In this document: positions 24,255 through 39,747 of the stretch, one piece after another
Position numbering within the stretch: the stretch's first letter is position 1
How the letters are laid out: every line of letters begins with the position of its first letter
From: Umbelopsis isabellina
Taxonomy: Eukaryota > Mucoromycota > Umbelopsidomycetes > Umbelopsidales > Umbelopsidaceae
Direction of reading: 5' to 3'
NCBI GenBank assembly: GCA_016758905.1
Contig: JAEPQZ010000002.1
Coordinates: 744,001-808,000, forward strand
Length of the DNA stretch: 64,000 nt
The notes under the pieces: model-generated
What the model saw: the letters and a program-made list of their open reading frames with translations, nothing else
The model's database searches: none
Told to the model about the DNA's origin: nothing
Translations under genes and position numbers: made by a program

Positions 24255-26455
24255 CTACAGCACATATTTTGGAGCTTGTTGTTTTTCTATATTGCCATCC
24301 TCATTGCACATATTTTCATCAATCCGGTCGTTGCAACGGCGTAATAAAACTCTCAAGCCCAAAGCCGTAGCGCCGGTTATAACCATGAAAGTGAAGCAGA
24401 TGGAATGACCTCTAGAATAATCCGGTGCGTCATCTTTTCTATATAACTGTAATGGAGTATAAGGAAAAATGAAAAACACTTTTAGTAAAAGTCTTGTTGC
24501 ATGAACCGCGTTACCTGAGTTGCCAATATACTAAAACTCTAGAGATTCCAAATCCAGTCAAAGTCATAGTTTTGACAAATTGCAAATTAGCCAACGAAAT
24601 TGTTACAATATGTAACGTTATATGACTTACCTGTCCGATCATGTTCGTCAACGCTAGACCTGTTGCTCTCTTAGTATGTCCATATTGATTATCTGCAACC
24701 CATGCATGTAGCTTTTTGAAAAAGATTTAATACTTGATTACTTTCAAAAGAATCAAAATTGAAATGCTTGACCCACAATTGGCAATGCGCCGTAAACTCC
24801 CATAGTAGCCAAGATTGTTCCACAATATTTTGCCCATAAGGAGGGGATAAAGACAAGAATATATCCAAATGCAGCAGTAATACTCAACACAAATATATGG
24901 TAGCCACGCTGCATGGTGATATCGGCTGTGCGTGAGGCCACCTGTGAGGCCGAGTTAAATAGCTTTGTCCTTTGCGTGCATTTAAACATGACTACTTACA
25001 ATGATGGCTACAAATGCAAATGCATAAGGAGGAATAGTCATAAGCTGAGAAGTGAGAGCTGAGAATCCCATGCTTTTCACAAAAGTTGGCATGAAGAACA
25101 AGAGACTGGATAACGGAACGTGCAACCCTAATGAGATTAGTGCTAAAAAACGGATTACAATTAGCAATCCATCAAGTACCAGTGACCTACGCATATAAAG
25201 TACCTGTCATCCAATTTTTATAGTCTTTCATGCCTGCTTTGAATTGCTTGTAATCGAAGCTCACATCTTTTTTTTCGAGATTGACATTCATTCTTTCAAC
25301 GCAAAGAACTTTCTCTTCTGTTGTTAGCCATTTAGTGCTTGCTGTAGATGGACTATACTATCATTAATTATGCAATTACTCATTATTGGTGCAAACTCTC
25401 AAGAATACTCACTAATCCGGAAGCATTGCAAAGCTCAGCAGACCTATAAAAATAGTTGGTATGCCTTCGATCAAGAACAACCATTGCCAAGACGACATTC
25501 CGTATACATTTTGTAAATTAGAAAATGTACTGTATGCGATCAAACCACCTAAGGCTCCAGCTACTGCTGAAAATGAATAATAGGCAGAGACCTTCACTGT
25601 ACTAAATTAGAACATTTGAATACTCTTTATCACCCATACAACGATGTAAACTGACCCTTTTCGCCATTTCCTCGCGCTTATACCAAAAAGATAAATATAA
25701 CGGGACACCAGGTCCGATCGCTGCTTCGAAGACTCCCAAGAAAAAGCGCAATCTGTAAATCAACAATTATACCGATTATTACATGAGCCTGATGATATAG
25801 CTAGCAAACACAATTTTAATTACACTATAAGTGTAGTTGCATTTTTTGCTGCTGCAACAGAGACAGAGAATATGCCAAAGATTATCATGGTACCGGCTAA
25901 CACATGAGAAGGTCGCAAACTGTAAGGCATTAAAGGGTGATTTCGTTAAATTTGAGCTCTTTAACGCGGCTTCTTACATCTTGACCAATAGTGTACATGG
26001 AAGTTGAAATAACAGATAGCCGATATAAAAGGTACATAACGATAGGTTGTACTCATTTTCGCTTAGTTTCAAATCAGCATCAAACGTTGAAAGATGGGCG
26101 TTGCCGATGTTTCCGCGTGCTACAATGATTCGGACATTGTTGATCGCAATATAAAGTTGTCAACGTTTTTTTGCAGAGATAACCTACCTAAATAAGCAAA
26201 ACAGTAAAGTACTGAAAGACACGGAATAATGCTAAAATTGTATGGTCATTATAACTCCATTCTTCTGTGTCATGCATTATCAATAGCACTGTACCGAATA
26301 TCGAGCTTGCGTATCAATGATATTTTGACTCTGTCTGTCTGTATCTCAGTTATACAGGCATCTGTTCTGGTTGTAAAGCCATCGTCACTAAGCCTCAAGG
26401 TTGGAGTCTTCTGGCCGCTAATTAGACCATTCAAATATGCGTTATAACCAACCAT
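24255..26455 (-). CDS. MFS anion:cation symporter, Dal5/TNA1-type
   Basis: Twelve exons give 490 aa: 26295-26455, 26188-26231, 25978-26119, 25824-25919, 25656-25752, 25413-25591, 25204-25352, 25000-25142, 24777-24941, 24631-24711, 24515-24538 and 24255-24446. The order of motifs is that of the fungal allantoate/nicotinate permease family: RKLDIRIIPCLSVLYCFAYL, then ARGNIGNAHLSTFDADLKL, FFLGVFEAAIGPGVPLYLSF, WYKREE, the WQWLFLIEGIPTIFIGLLSF block, NQYGHTKRATGLAL and YRKDDAPDYSRGHS. Twelve membrane segments are expected in the plasma membrane. The substrate is an organic anion or vitamin (allantoate, nicotinate, pantothenate or biotin precursors); which one is unknown. It is divergent from cytidine deaminase across 335 bp. 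One exon is 24 nt. Confidence 0.9.
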
Positions 26456-26790
26456 TGAGAATCAAAAGGGAAATGGAAGGAAAGCAACTACAATGAATTT
26501 TTTTATTCAAATTGCTGCATAGCTTAAGAATTTTAGTTACAAGTATAATATAAGCAACGCCTTTCAGAATGCAATAATAAATTAATTCGCATAGCACAAA
26601 CAACTCGCATTTAGCTATCGTTTGTTTTTGCCTGGCATTCTTTGATATTGATGCTTTGTGAGACTTTTTATAGGGCCTGGTCGGACCTCAGAATTTGGGT
26701 TCCTGAAGTCCAAATTACTTCGCGTGACCAGACAAATAGTAAAAATCGTCAACCGACAACCGTGAGTACTTTCATCGCTTTCAACTTAAA
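26456..26790. promoter_or_regulatory. Bidirectional promoter of the Dal5-type transporter and cytidine deaminase
   Basis: This 335-bp divergent spacer contains a perfect dyad, AATTTGG at 26692-26698 and CCAAATT at 26710-26716, with an 11-nt spacer, about 75 bp before the deaminase start. A dyad of this kind could be an operator, but many are chance. Confidence 0.45.
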
Positions 26791-27593
<803 letters not shown>

Positions 27594-27833
27594 ATATCAT
27601 TTGCTAGTGCTTCCAGACAAAGCACAAGTAGACGATCACAACTGTGTTGTGAGATAAATTCGCCATCCGCATTCACGATTAGCTATCAATGTAGATTACT
27701 TAATAACAGCAGCGTTTTATTCCAAATCTATAAGTCATTATTGACTTGGATTTTTATTTTTGTCCTAAATTTCCAATTATAATGAATTGATACAATATGT
27801 AAAGGTAAAATATATCATGATAAGGTGGTCAAT

Positions 27834-28641
27834 TTAAAACTTCATAGAGCCACTGGGACCGCCCGGTTGAGATATATGAGAGACAAAACGTGAGAGCAAG
27901 GCTGTTAGAATTTCTCTTCTTTGTGAGCCGGTAAGACGTTCAAAAGCTGTATAGACAGACACGCCTAAATGTGAAAAGACAGTTATATAAGTCAGTCGTG
28001 ACCGTATTTTTTTTTATACTACGATAGATGCACGTACCTTTGCGGTCTCGGATCCTGCCAAGGTATCTTCCTGCTACACCACCCTACAAAAAATCACGTA
28101 TGTTAATGACATGTTCACTACATCAATGGAAATAGTAGTGTCAAACTCACAGCTACTGCACCACCAAAGTTTGCAAGAATAAAGCCCATAACTGCTCCAG
28201 CTCCAGCACCCAATGCTTGCCATATGATGGTAGGGTGTTCAACTTCAGGACGCAGCAACTCTTCGAAGACTCCACCAAACACATCGTGCGCATCTGCTCT
28301 TTCATGATCTCTCATGAAAGCCTCTTGTTCTCCTGTAGCTCGACGTTTGCTGCGAGCTTCGTCATACTGCCGCCGCCTTGTTCGGTCTACTAAGACATGA
28401 TAAGCGTCAGCAACAAGCTGGAACTGTTCTGTTGCAGCTCTTCTTTGTTCAGCATTTGCGGTTTCTGGAAGACGGTCAGGGTGTGTCAAAAGCGCTTGCT
28501 TCTTGTACGCTATCAATATAAAAAGTCAGTGTTTTTCAATATTCAGCTCAAGAAGTCGAAATAAATACCTTCACGAATATCTTCAGTGGTAGCAGTCTCT
28601 GGTATTTGAAGTACGGTATAATAGTTTGGAAAGTTGCTCAT
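27834..28641 (-). CDS. J-domain (DnaJ) protein with hydrophobic C-terminal part
   Basis: Four exons give 202 aa: 28569-28641, 28151-28509, 28038-28083 and 27834-27964. Residues 5-75 form a J domain: NYYTVLQIPETATTEDIREA, then the HPD tripeptide in LLTHPDRLPE, and YHVLVDRTRRRQYDE. It should stimulate an Hsp70 ATPase. After about residue 110 comes a Gly/Ala-rich hydrophobic stretch (ALGAGAGAVMGFILANFGGA), probably a membrane segment, then a basic region. There is no G/F-rich or zinc-finger domain, so it is a class C J protein. ER or mitochondrial membrane location cannot be decided. I know of no clear yeast counterpart. Confidence 0.85.
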
Positions 28642-28824
28642 GTTGAATGTAAAGAGAGCTCCTTTCGGATTTCACCTTGGCCTATAAAGCGTGATCAATC
28701 TGATGCAATGGTATCCATAAAAGGAATTGCAAGTCACGTCACAACTGGCAGAACATGTGTGGATCAGATTCAGAAATTTTGCTGACTTAATCAAATCAGA
28801 ATATATGACAAAGGGGTATATGAT

Positions 28825-31471
28825 TTATTGCTCTTCATAAGTGTTATTATTGTTAACAATCGTAGATGATGCTTTATGCACCTCACTTTTGCGCCTTCGT
28901 CGTCTTTTGAAGTGAGGGTTTTCTTTGAGCAATTCTTCTTTATGCTTTTTGTATTGGTCAAAGTATACCTTGCGCACATCCTTTGATCCAGGAATAAATT
29001 AGTTAGGTACCTGTACTATTCAGTTTCAAACTTTTGGAAAACACAATTTTTACCGCATCCAAACTTTTCCAACGTTTCGACAGTATATCGTTCAGTTCAG
29101 TGAGACTGCCTAGATTCGGATACTCCAATTTGACTTTTGGTCGCTCTTCAGCACTCCATAAAAAGAAAGGATTTGGAATCCCTTTTTGTCTTCCTGCTTC
29201 CTCACTTCTTCTCTCCTTCAATCTTTGTAGCGCTTGATCTCTTTCTTCCTGCCGCTTATCATCATCTATACCTAACTCAGCTCTTTTTCGTTTTGCCTCA
29301 TCTATATATTTTTGCTTATCATGCTAAAACACGGAGTTAATTTGCAGAACTATTATGAGTAGTTTAGAACAAGAAACAAACAAACCTGTGACATGTTCTT
29401 CCAAGCTTCAGAGAGCGCGCGACTAACATCACCAGTTGATTTTGTTTCCATTTCGGCTACTAGCTTGGGTCTCATCTCCTTATTGAACAGCAGATACGGA
29501 TTGAAACTGTTCATAGGCTTCTTGCCCGTACCTTGTCGGCTGCCTTTAATTTTTCCAGCTTTCATTTTGCGTTCGCTAGCCTTTGACGGGTTTTTATTCT
29601 TGCTTCCCGGTTTTCGTCCTCTCTTCTTACCTCCAGGCTTTGTTACAGTCATATTCGCGCCAGCGCGGTCCCCTGATTCGCCATTGACGCTGGATATACT
29701 CTCATTCAGGTCATTACCCTGATCAAAGTCAGCTTCTACGTACTCATCGTCGTCTTCCCAAGGTAAATCCGACCCCTCAAGCTCCTCATCAGACACGTGG
29801 CGCCACACTGGCTTTTGCTTCCGAACCTCAGTTTGCGTTGCACCGGCTTCTTTGTCAAAAACTTGATCCTCATCACTGAAATAATAGCCATACTCTTCGT
29901 CCATGTCATTTACGTTTCTTGACACGTCGTTTTCTGCAAAAGCAGTCTCAATGTCTCTTTCATCGGTATCCATTGCTCCTTCAACTTGTATCACTGGCTT
30001 CACCGCTTTTGAATCTCTTGTGGGCATTTTCCCTGTACGATTTTGACTCTGATTACCTGGTTTTGGCAAGGTATCTTCCTCATCGCTGAACATATGGAAG
30101 TCAGAGTTGTCTTCAGCAGCTGAAGCTTGAGTATGTACTTTTTCATTTGATCCACGTGTTGAGCCTACAGGATCCCGTTCGCCAGGTGGATTGGCCGAAT
30201 TTTCCGCATGTTCCTGACTAAAATCACTACTGCTGGATGCTTTCTTTTCCATTGCTGGAGCCTTTGGTGAGCTAGAAAGGGCTTGTACTGCTGGGGAGTG
30301 ACTATCTGGAGACATTGTATTGCGTAATACCTGGCGGTTTGCCCGATTTTGCTCGCGCAATTGCTCCCTCCTTTGTTGTAGCAACAACTGTGATTTCCTT
30401 GCTCGATGGGCTTCACGCCTGGCTTCCAATTCCCGCCTACGCAACTCTAACTCCAAAAGTTCTGCCTCATATATTTCATCTTCTTCGTCAAGAGGAGCAT
30501 TGTCTCCCGTAGATTGCATGCCTGGCCCTTTGGTAGGTTCCGGAAACTTGGTTGCCGGAAAGATACTCGATTCATCATTATTACCATTGTATTCCGACTC
30601 TCGCCTACCAAAGAACCGTTCATATCTTTCATAAAAATCTGCGTCTCGCATGGACATGCGATCGTAAGAGGCATCAGGCTCATTAGATTGATATTCGAGC
30701 GAAAGTTCAGGAGGAATGCGGCGCCGTGGCTTGGAATAATAAGATGAGTGGTATGTCTGACCGTCGTTGATTCCTCTATAAGCAGGAAGTTCCATTTCCG
30801 TGTCTTGAGTTTTCCGCTTCTTCGCGGGCGGTCGAGCAACTGGTTTAGGTGGAAGAGCCATGTTGGGCTCAAATGCTACCCCCTCTTTTATCATCTTTGT
30901 CGTTGGTTTCCACATCCATCGATGCCCGCACGATTTGTTTTGACATTCTCTACAAGTTCAAGCAGAAGTTAAGGATTTAAGCTTTATGCCAAGCTAACTA
31001 CACACAATCAAGCTGTACTTACGCTTGACCTGCAGTTCTTCCTCTACTCCAAAAATTCACGTCGTCGTTACCACAACCAGGGCATTCGAAAGCAAAGTCT
31101 TCCTGCGCTTTGAGTTGCTCTAGCTTATCCTCTTCCGGTAACTCACGAAATAAGCCAAGGCCAAAAGCAGAGGAGCGTCGTCGTTGCTGCTCTTCCTCAT
31201 CTTCCGAATCTGAACGAGTATTAAGCTGATTTTGCTTCTGCAAAAGTTGGAAAAGTGATAATTGGGGATTGTTGGATATTTCCTTTGTCTTTAGTTCGCG
31301 CTCTCGAAACTGGTGGCTGCTACGTCTCAATGGAGAAGGCAAGGGAAAAGTCGTATCGAATGTACTAAAAGTTTCTGGACTGGCTAATCTTCCATTGTGC
31401 CTGTGCGCGTCTAGTGGTTCGATTTGTGGTGAGCTTAAAGGCGAGCCCAAAGTCCCGCTCAAAGCTGCCAT
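28825..31471 (-). CDS. Zinc-ribbon and double HMG-box nuclear protein
   Basis: Four exons give 812 aa: 31023-31471, 29386-30949, 29054-29323 and 28825-28980. Near residues 130-165 a C2C2 zinc ribbon resembles the TFIIS C-terminal fold: FECPGCGNDDVNFWSRGR, then ECQNKSCGHRW, joined across the first intron. A long acidic, Ser-rich, charged middle follows, with a basic AT-hook-like KKRGRKPGSKNK near residue 590. Two HMG boxes end the protein: KPMNSFNPYLLFNKEMRPKL to about DEAKRKRAEL, and GIPNPFFLWSAEERPKVKLE to YFDQYKKHKEEL. Such HMG boxes bend DNA or bind chromatin. The combination suggests a transcription or chromatin factor; I do not know a named orthologue. The true start is the ATG at 31471. 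Confidence 0.8.
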
Positions 31472-31899
31472 AGCTACACGCGTTTGTTGCAAGAAATCTT
31501 TTTAAAACGGTATATAAAAATATAAAGGTAAGCTTTATGCATAAAGCGTGACATCTGGGAATTTGTAACAAAATGTAGAAAAATTCTGATTGGCTGGAAT
31601 TGTCGCCCTCCAAAACTCGTGCATTTTATAAATGACATCATGGCAAGAAGTGCCCACATCGAACGGCAGCAAGGATGCAACAGGTGCAATCAAAAAGCGA
31701 TACTATATTGACAACAGAGAGAAAAGTAACCCACATTTTGTATCTGCATAGTCAACTTTTACGTTTTGTAGTTAAGTGAAGTGATGAACATATACCAACC
31801 TGCTTGGCGCGCACACGTGATGCTTGTCATCTTCTACTTCTTGGCTGACAATAGATATGAAAGGGACTTGGCCACCTTCTTTGCTCATTCCCCAACACA
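31472..31899. promoter_or_regulatory. Bidirectional promoter of the HMG-box gene and the DDHD phospholipase
   Basis: This 428-bp divergent spacer holds a CACGTG element at 31814-31819, 81 bp before the phospholipase start. Small ORFs inside (31474-31996) are out of frame with both genes and look random. Confidence 0.45.
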
Positions 31900-34223
31900 A
31901 TGTTCCTCGAAACAACTTATTTGGAGTCACCCTCTGCATCTCCTATACTTCCAGGTAAACGCAAGTGTATATGTAGAGAAACTGCTGGCCCAATAGCTCA
32001 TATTGTTTTTTGTTCCTTTCTCCGAGTAGCTGAGGAACCACTGCCTCCAGTGCAAAAAGAGGAGGCAATTGAGGATAGATATCAAGACACACCGGTCAAT
32101 CACTTGATCTTTGTTATTCATGTAAGGATCGAAATATCAAAGAGGAATTTCGCACCTATATTCATTGACACCGGTCACAACACAGGGCATTGGTCAGCAA
32201 ACTGAACAGTATGGTCAATTTTACGAGCATAGTAAGCAATCAATTGTTTGAGAAGCAACCTGATTATGATTGATTGATATTTACAAATTGATTTAGTGGA
32301 GTCATTGAGAGAAACGACTCGGCAAGTCCTTCAAGCAAAAGTACCTGATCATAATGTCAGGATAGAACTGATACCCATTGAATGGCACAAGCATCTCCAT
32401 GATCACACGGATCCTGATATGAACAAAATCACATTGAAATCAATACCCACAATTAGACTGATTGAAAACGATTACTTGGCGGATGTTATGTACTATTTTT
32501 CAAAAGATCGAGGTCAGTTAATTACGGACAATGTGACAAACTTGTTCAACACATCATATCGAAACTTCATGGCGAAAAACCCCAATTTTGACGGCAAGAT
32601 TGCGATATATGGCTATTCGTAAGGAACTTATTTTTTTTAATAGATCATGCGTTGGTACAGTAACTAAAGATGTCATATTTTCCTCATAGGTTGGGAGGTA
32701 TAATCACATGGGACATTTTATCTCATCAAAGAGAACCAGCCAATGATACAGAGCGAGCAGAGTACGCAAAGTTGGATGTTATATACCCCAAATTAGATTT
32801 CAAGCCAGACTTTTTCTTTGGCCTTGGATCTCCAGTTGGAGCTATCCTCATCTTCCGAAATCAAAGTCCCAAGCACTACAGACCAGACGACTCCATTGTA
32901 TTTGAGAATATATTCCATCCATTTGACCCGTTGGCGTATCGTTTTGAACCGCTATTGCTTGATCATTATACAGATGAGGCGGCGGTACTCATTGAGCGAA
33001 GTATACCTCTTGGACCAACTTTCTCTTTACCAGCACTTCCTTCCTTCCCTGGAGCAAGTATGCTGTCTCTATTTTCTCGGTTTACTTTCTCTTACGGCTC
33101 GTCAAAAAATGCTCCGTCATCGCCGGAAGGAATCATTGAGGCATCTGATGAAGCAGTTGGAGAAGATGATAGACAACTATCGTATTGGAAATGGATGACG
33201 GAGTACTTTGGAAGTTATCAAGGTCACAAGAAGAAAGGTACTAACAAGAATACTCAGCATGATGAGGAAGGTGAAGGGGATCACGACGGTGAGATGCGAC
33301 ATCACGACAGGAATTCCAATATGTTGGGCTTGAAGTTCAATGAAGATCACACTTCGTTCGATGGTTTCGATGGACCGAAAGTGATCGATTGTACCAACGA
33401 TGATGAGAATGTGTTTGATGAGGAGGCTAGCACCAAGTGGGCAGGAGGAGTTCTCACAGGAACTTATGACTTTGTGGACAGATTGAGACCACGACGATTA
33501 GGTTCTCGCTTTGACAAAAATGGTATTTTGACCTCTGGCATATTGACCTCTGCCATAGCACCCGAGAAAAATGATTACTTCTCTATTCCAAATGACAAAA
33601 ATTCTACACGTCATTCAGTGGATGTCTACAATAACGATGGTTCAAAATTGGACAATTCAACGATATCAAAGATCACCCGCAACAACTCGTCGGATCTCCT
33701 GAATCAGCTTTCCATGGACCTTAGTTCTCCATTATCTCCAAATGCACAGCAAGAATATTGGTCAAAAATGCCATCTAATTCAAAAACATCAACAGATCAG
33801 AAAAGAAGCAGTGACAGCAAGAATTCTATAACCGAAGAATCCGCCGAAGAATCCAGTGCCATGAGTATGAAGAGTAGGAATAGCAATAATCTCATGGATG
33901 ATTTGAACAAAGAGATTCATGAACCTGGAGCCAAGTTTATGCAGCCAACGCAAAGTACAGAGTCAATCACCAAAGATGCCACAGTACCTAATGAGGGAGA
34001 TCAAGAAAACGCAACGTCCAACTTGAGCGAAGATGAACAAAAACCACAGTTGCCTGCTCGTATTGATTATGTATTACAACCCGAGAGCTTTATGGATATG
34101 CTAACCAATGAATACATCGTTGGCTTCAGAGCGCATTTCTCATATTGGACTAACAAGGATCTTCAGTGGCACATACTGAGGCATTTAGAAAACTTAGAAG
34201 AGCCATTAGAGACCTCTAATTAA
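31900..34223 (+). CDS. DDHD-domain phospholipase A1 (intracellular PA-PLA1 type)
   Basis: Five exons give 682 aa: 31900-31954, 32030-32121, 32186-32231, 32297-32618 and 32690-34223. The lipase core has NHLIFVIHGIGQQTEQYG and the nucleophile elbow GYSLGG (the Ser motif is split by the last intron), followed by PDFFFGLGSPVGAILIFRNQ and NIFHPFDPLAYRFEP, as in DDHD1, DDHD2 and SEC23IP. The DDHD domain resumes near the end (RIDYVLQPESFMDMLTNEYI) after a long Ser/Asn-rich insertion of about 280 residues (about residues 300-600). The N-terminus is short, without the WWE domain of animal forms. It should hydrolyse phosphatidic acid or other glycerophospholipids at Golgi/ER membranes. A poly(A)-signal-like AATAAA is at 34278. 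Confidence 0.9.
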
Positions 34224-34385
34224 ACAATTAATACCAAAGCTAGGACCCTTCTGTCTCGATGACGATGAGCGAAATTGAATAAACAGTCACATTTCCAAAT
34301 TAGCTTTGAATAGGGTGCAGGGCACATGATAGCACATTTGGTGCCTTTTTCACAGTATACCCTTTCCTGAGAAAATATCAAGAAT

Positions 34386-36536
<2,151 letters not shown>

Positions 36537-36701
36537 TGACTTAAAGCAAGAGCTTCCTCAGTTAATGTAGCTATTAATGCGTTGTGGTATTAAATCTATG
36601 CTCAACAATGTGGGCCAAAATAAATGGTGAAAGAAGGGGCATTAGGGCTTTCTTATAGCTCTCGCAATAGCTTGTGAGCTAATTGGAGGACTATAGCCAC
36701 G

Positions 36702-38057
36702 CTATTCGCTATCTGAACTCTGGTCACCCAGAAATGAGAGATCTAAATCGTTCTTTTTCGCCTCCTGAAAACAATCAGTCAAAAATATTAAAATGTGCTG
36801 TATGCACCTATTTCCTACTTACCTCAATTTCGTCGGCATTATCTTCAGGCTCCACGTCTACTGGCGCAGCAGAGCCAGCATTACGTATCTTGGTTTCCAG
36901 TATGTTTTCAGTGGAAAGGCTTTCTATTTCAGCCTTGAGCTCTCTCTCAGACTTGACTTTTTCGCATTTTTCTAATGTGGGTCGCCCTTATATTTGGTCG
37001 AAAGTTAGTTCCGTAGTCATCAGCTGTCATATGCACAACACTCACCTTCAACCCCGAGATCTTGCAGGATAGATTTAAGTCGAGCAATTTGTGCGCTCGT
37101 TGTCTTACAATCTGCTAGCTCTTTTGACCTATAGATAGACCAGTTTAAGGTCATATTTTACTCCATAAATTTCCTTAGCTATACTTACCACACTTTACGA
37201 ACACCACATTTGTTTACGTAGTTTTTCAGTCTCTTTATGGTTTCTTCTGCCTTAGAATCTCCATAAGTAGCCTAACACAATAACATCAATATTTGAACTG
37301 TGACAAAAATTGGATTTTTTACGTTACGTTCGTACCTTTGACGACGATTTGTCGCTCGCATTATTTGATGTCTTAGCTTTCTTTGCAGAATGTTCATCAT
37401 CATAATGATCATCGTCGCCACTAGCCACGGAGGATGCGTCTATTGAGTCATCCGAGACATTAGGCGAAGATTTGTTGGCTTTCTTTCTCTTGGACTTCTT
37501 AGGTTTGGCTTGTGAGCTAGCTGCTGACTTCTCTGTCGCTGATTTACTCACACTCTCTGTTACATCTTCCTCCATTGATTGCGACCCTTGATCGTGTAAT
37601 TCCTGAGTAAGAAGGTGAACACACAAACCACAATCATTCAGCGTTTTATAGTGGTACATACTTGGGCATCATTGATCAGTTGCTTCATCTTTGCCTTCCA
37701 AGGTTCTTGATCTAATATTTTGTCCTCTAGACCCTACTCAATCCAATTAGTAGTGCATAAAACATAGGTATTCCAGAACCCACATATTACCAATCTATTT
37801 TCCAATTGCCTCTTCAAATTTTTCGGCGTCAATGTGCTATAGTGTTTCTCAGTACAGGGTTTGTGAATCATATTGAAAAGGAACAGTGCTTACTCTAAGT
37901 CGGCACCCCGCATAATACTATAGTAATGCGAGAGTTAGCAACAGTGAGCAACATTGTGTTTATGGATTCGAAACACGTTGATTGATTCCCCATACCTGAC
38001 AATTTCATTCAATGTTTGTTTTTCGTTGAGGAGTACATTAAGATCGCTAGCCGGCAT
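36702..38057 (-). CDS. HIRIP3-like histone chaperone with DEK-C-type N-terminus
   Basis: Nine exons give 287 aa: 37996-38057, 37894-37917, 37791-37836, 37662-37733, 37336-37602, 37189-37271, 37046-37128, 36823-36986 and 36702-36764. The first 75 residues resemble a DEK C-terminal fold (SIMRGADLDTLTPKNLKRQL then ENRLGLEDKIL). An acidic and lysine-rich linker follows. The C-terminal part matches HIRIP3: ETIKRLKNYVNKCGVRKVW, LKSILQDLGVEGRPTLEKCE. In animals HIRIP3 is an H2A/H2B chaperone of the HIRA circle. The end (DLSFLGDQSSDSE) is acidic. It shares a 199-bp promoter with the SLX4-like gene, so both may act in chromatin or DNA repair, an inference only. One exon is 24 nt. Confidence 0.8.
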
Positions 38058-38256
38058 GGTTTGTTGTAGTGGAAAACGAGGCAGAACAGGCGCGCGAACA
38101 ATGGGTAAGAAATTCAAGGCACGCTTGAATGAGAAACTGTCGCCAACAAAATTTTCGAATTGACTTCGACGACTCCTGCTTTTACTAAACTTTGCAAATG
38201 CAAGGTTGAAGGCCACACCTAATTTCAGAAGCTATAAATGTCTGCATCATTTCAAA
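38058..38256. promoter_or_regulatory. Bidirectional promoter of the HIRIP3-like and SLX4-like genes
   Basis: Only 199 bp lie between the two start codons. No strong motif was recognised. An ATG at 38238 opens a 35-codon frame that overlaps the start of the SLX4-like ORF in another frame, so scanning ribosomes meet it first. Confidence 0.5.
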
Positions 38257-39747
38257 ATGTCGTTGAAATCTCCAACGAAACGCAAAAAGAGCTTGGCTCT
38301 ACCGAAAAAAATGAAGAGCATGCGCCTGATGTCAGCTGCTTCTAATTTGGCAATATCCTCTACATGCGAAAATGATAGAGGAGCAACAAACGTCCAGGCA
38401 GCAGAAGAGCAAGTTCAATTTTGGTCCAGAACCAACCCTGAGGAAGCTGCTTTAGATAGCCAGACAAGTATTAGTCAAATTCCTTCGATATCCTTTTCAC
38501 AGCAAGAAATGACATCAAACATTGAAACGGCTGTATGCCCGATATGCTCCATTGACCTGACTATGAAAACCCGTTTACAAAGGCTAGCGCATGCTAATAT
38601 ATGTCTGGAAAATGAAGGAAATAGCAGCAATGACCTATCCGCGATAGTCGAAACAAATCAAATATCCACATTGAAAGAAGCAGAAAATGTTGGCACAAAT
38701 TTATGTGTGATTTGTGGAAAAGATATCAGGAAATACAGTCATCAAGCACGCGAGCAACATACCAACCGTTGTTTGGACGAAGTCGTTTTAGAACAGCAAG
38801 TTATTCAAGCTTCAAAGAAAACAGCGGAAAAATATAGAATAGACAATACATATGGTAACAGCCCAATACCGTCTACGTACGCCGTTACAAGCTGTCCGTG
38901 CTGTCATGTAAATTGGGCTGGAAATTCAATGTCATTGAGACGAAAGATGCTGCATATGAAGTCATGTTCAAGATCTAATAACATCAGCATTCAGGAACTT
39001 GGGCGACGCCTGCAATGGTCTAATTGGGGCTTGCACACTCGTCCTGCATCTAAAAATGATGTAAGCGTACCAGAAACTACCAAAGAAGAAGAAGAACTGA
39101 AAAAAACGGAACCGACCCAACCTGAAGATTCTGGATCATCAGAGTCTTATCATGAAACTTTTGTGTTGTGCACTTCTGAAGATGAAAGTCTCGAGATAGT
39201 TACTCCAAAACTGCGGAAAGAAAGCTCAGTATACCGTAAAAAAATCAAACCTAGTGGGAAGATCAAATCAAGTGGGAAAGAAAATGATGAAGATATGCAA
39301 TTGGCGATTGCACTTTCTATGTCAATGGTAAAGGAAGCCAAAAAGAAGAAGAGCCGAAGCGCAGGCAAAGCTACAGCTGCTAGCAAAAACGAGTCTTGTG
39401 TATTAAGCCTCGAAGATTCCAAGATAGTAGTGTTTCGAAACCTGGAGAATTTACTTTGCACTCCTAAAATTATACCCAAGGAATTAGATGCAATTTCTAC
39501 TGCATTACCGCCGTCAAAGCTTGCGAAAATATATGAAAGAAGTACGTGTCAAAGAGGCAATAAGAATCCTCAATTACTATGGGCAATCGCTTCTTCTGTC
39601 AATACCAAATGTGACTGCTTCACTACCGACTTCTTGGCCCAATTTATGGTAGGCGGAATAGTAAAACCTGTTATCTAATCCGACCTGACTGCGGCTAACC
39701 TTCCTTTGTTATTATTATAGGCGAAGAAAAGAAACAGGATTGACTGA
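38257..39747 (+). CDS. SLX4-like protein with UBZ4 zinc fingers and a UIM-like helix
   Basis: Two exons give 472 aa: 38257-39648 and 39721-39747. Three zinc-finger-like units are visible: VCPICSIDLTMKTRLQRLAH..C, LCVICGKDIRKYSHQAREQH with NRCLDE, and SCPCCHVNWAGNSMSLRRKM with H..SC. The second is a good UBZ4, and the third with its following helix resembles the SLX4 block after the UBZ pair. Near residue 350 the sequence EDMQLAIALSMSM resembles a ubiquitin-interacting helix, also found in SLX4. I do not see the SLX1-binding C-terminal domain clearly, nor a BTB domain. Family knowledge suggests a nuclear scaffold for structure-specific nucleases at ubiquitin-marked damage. The assignment is moderate; another UBZ4 repair protein is possible. 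The last exon adds only AKKRNRID. Confidence 0.6.
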
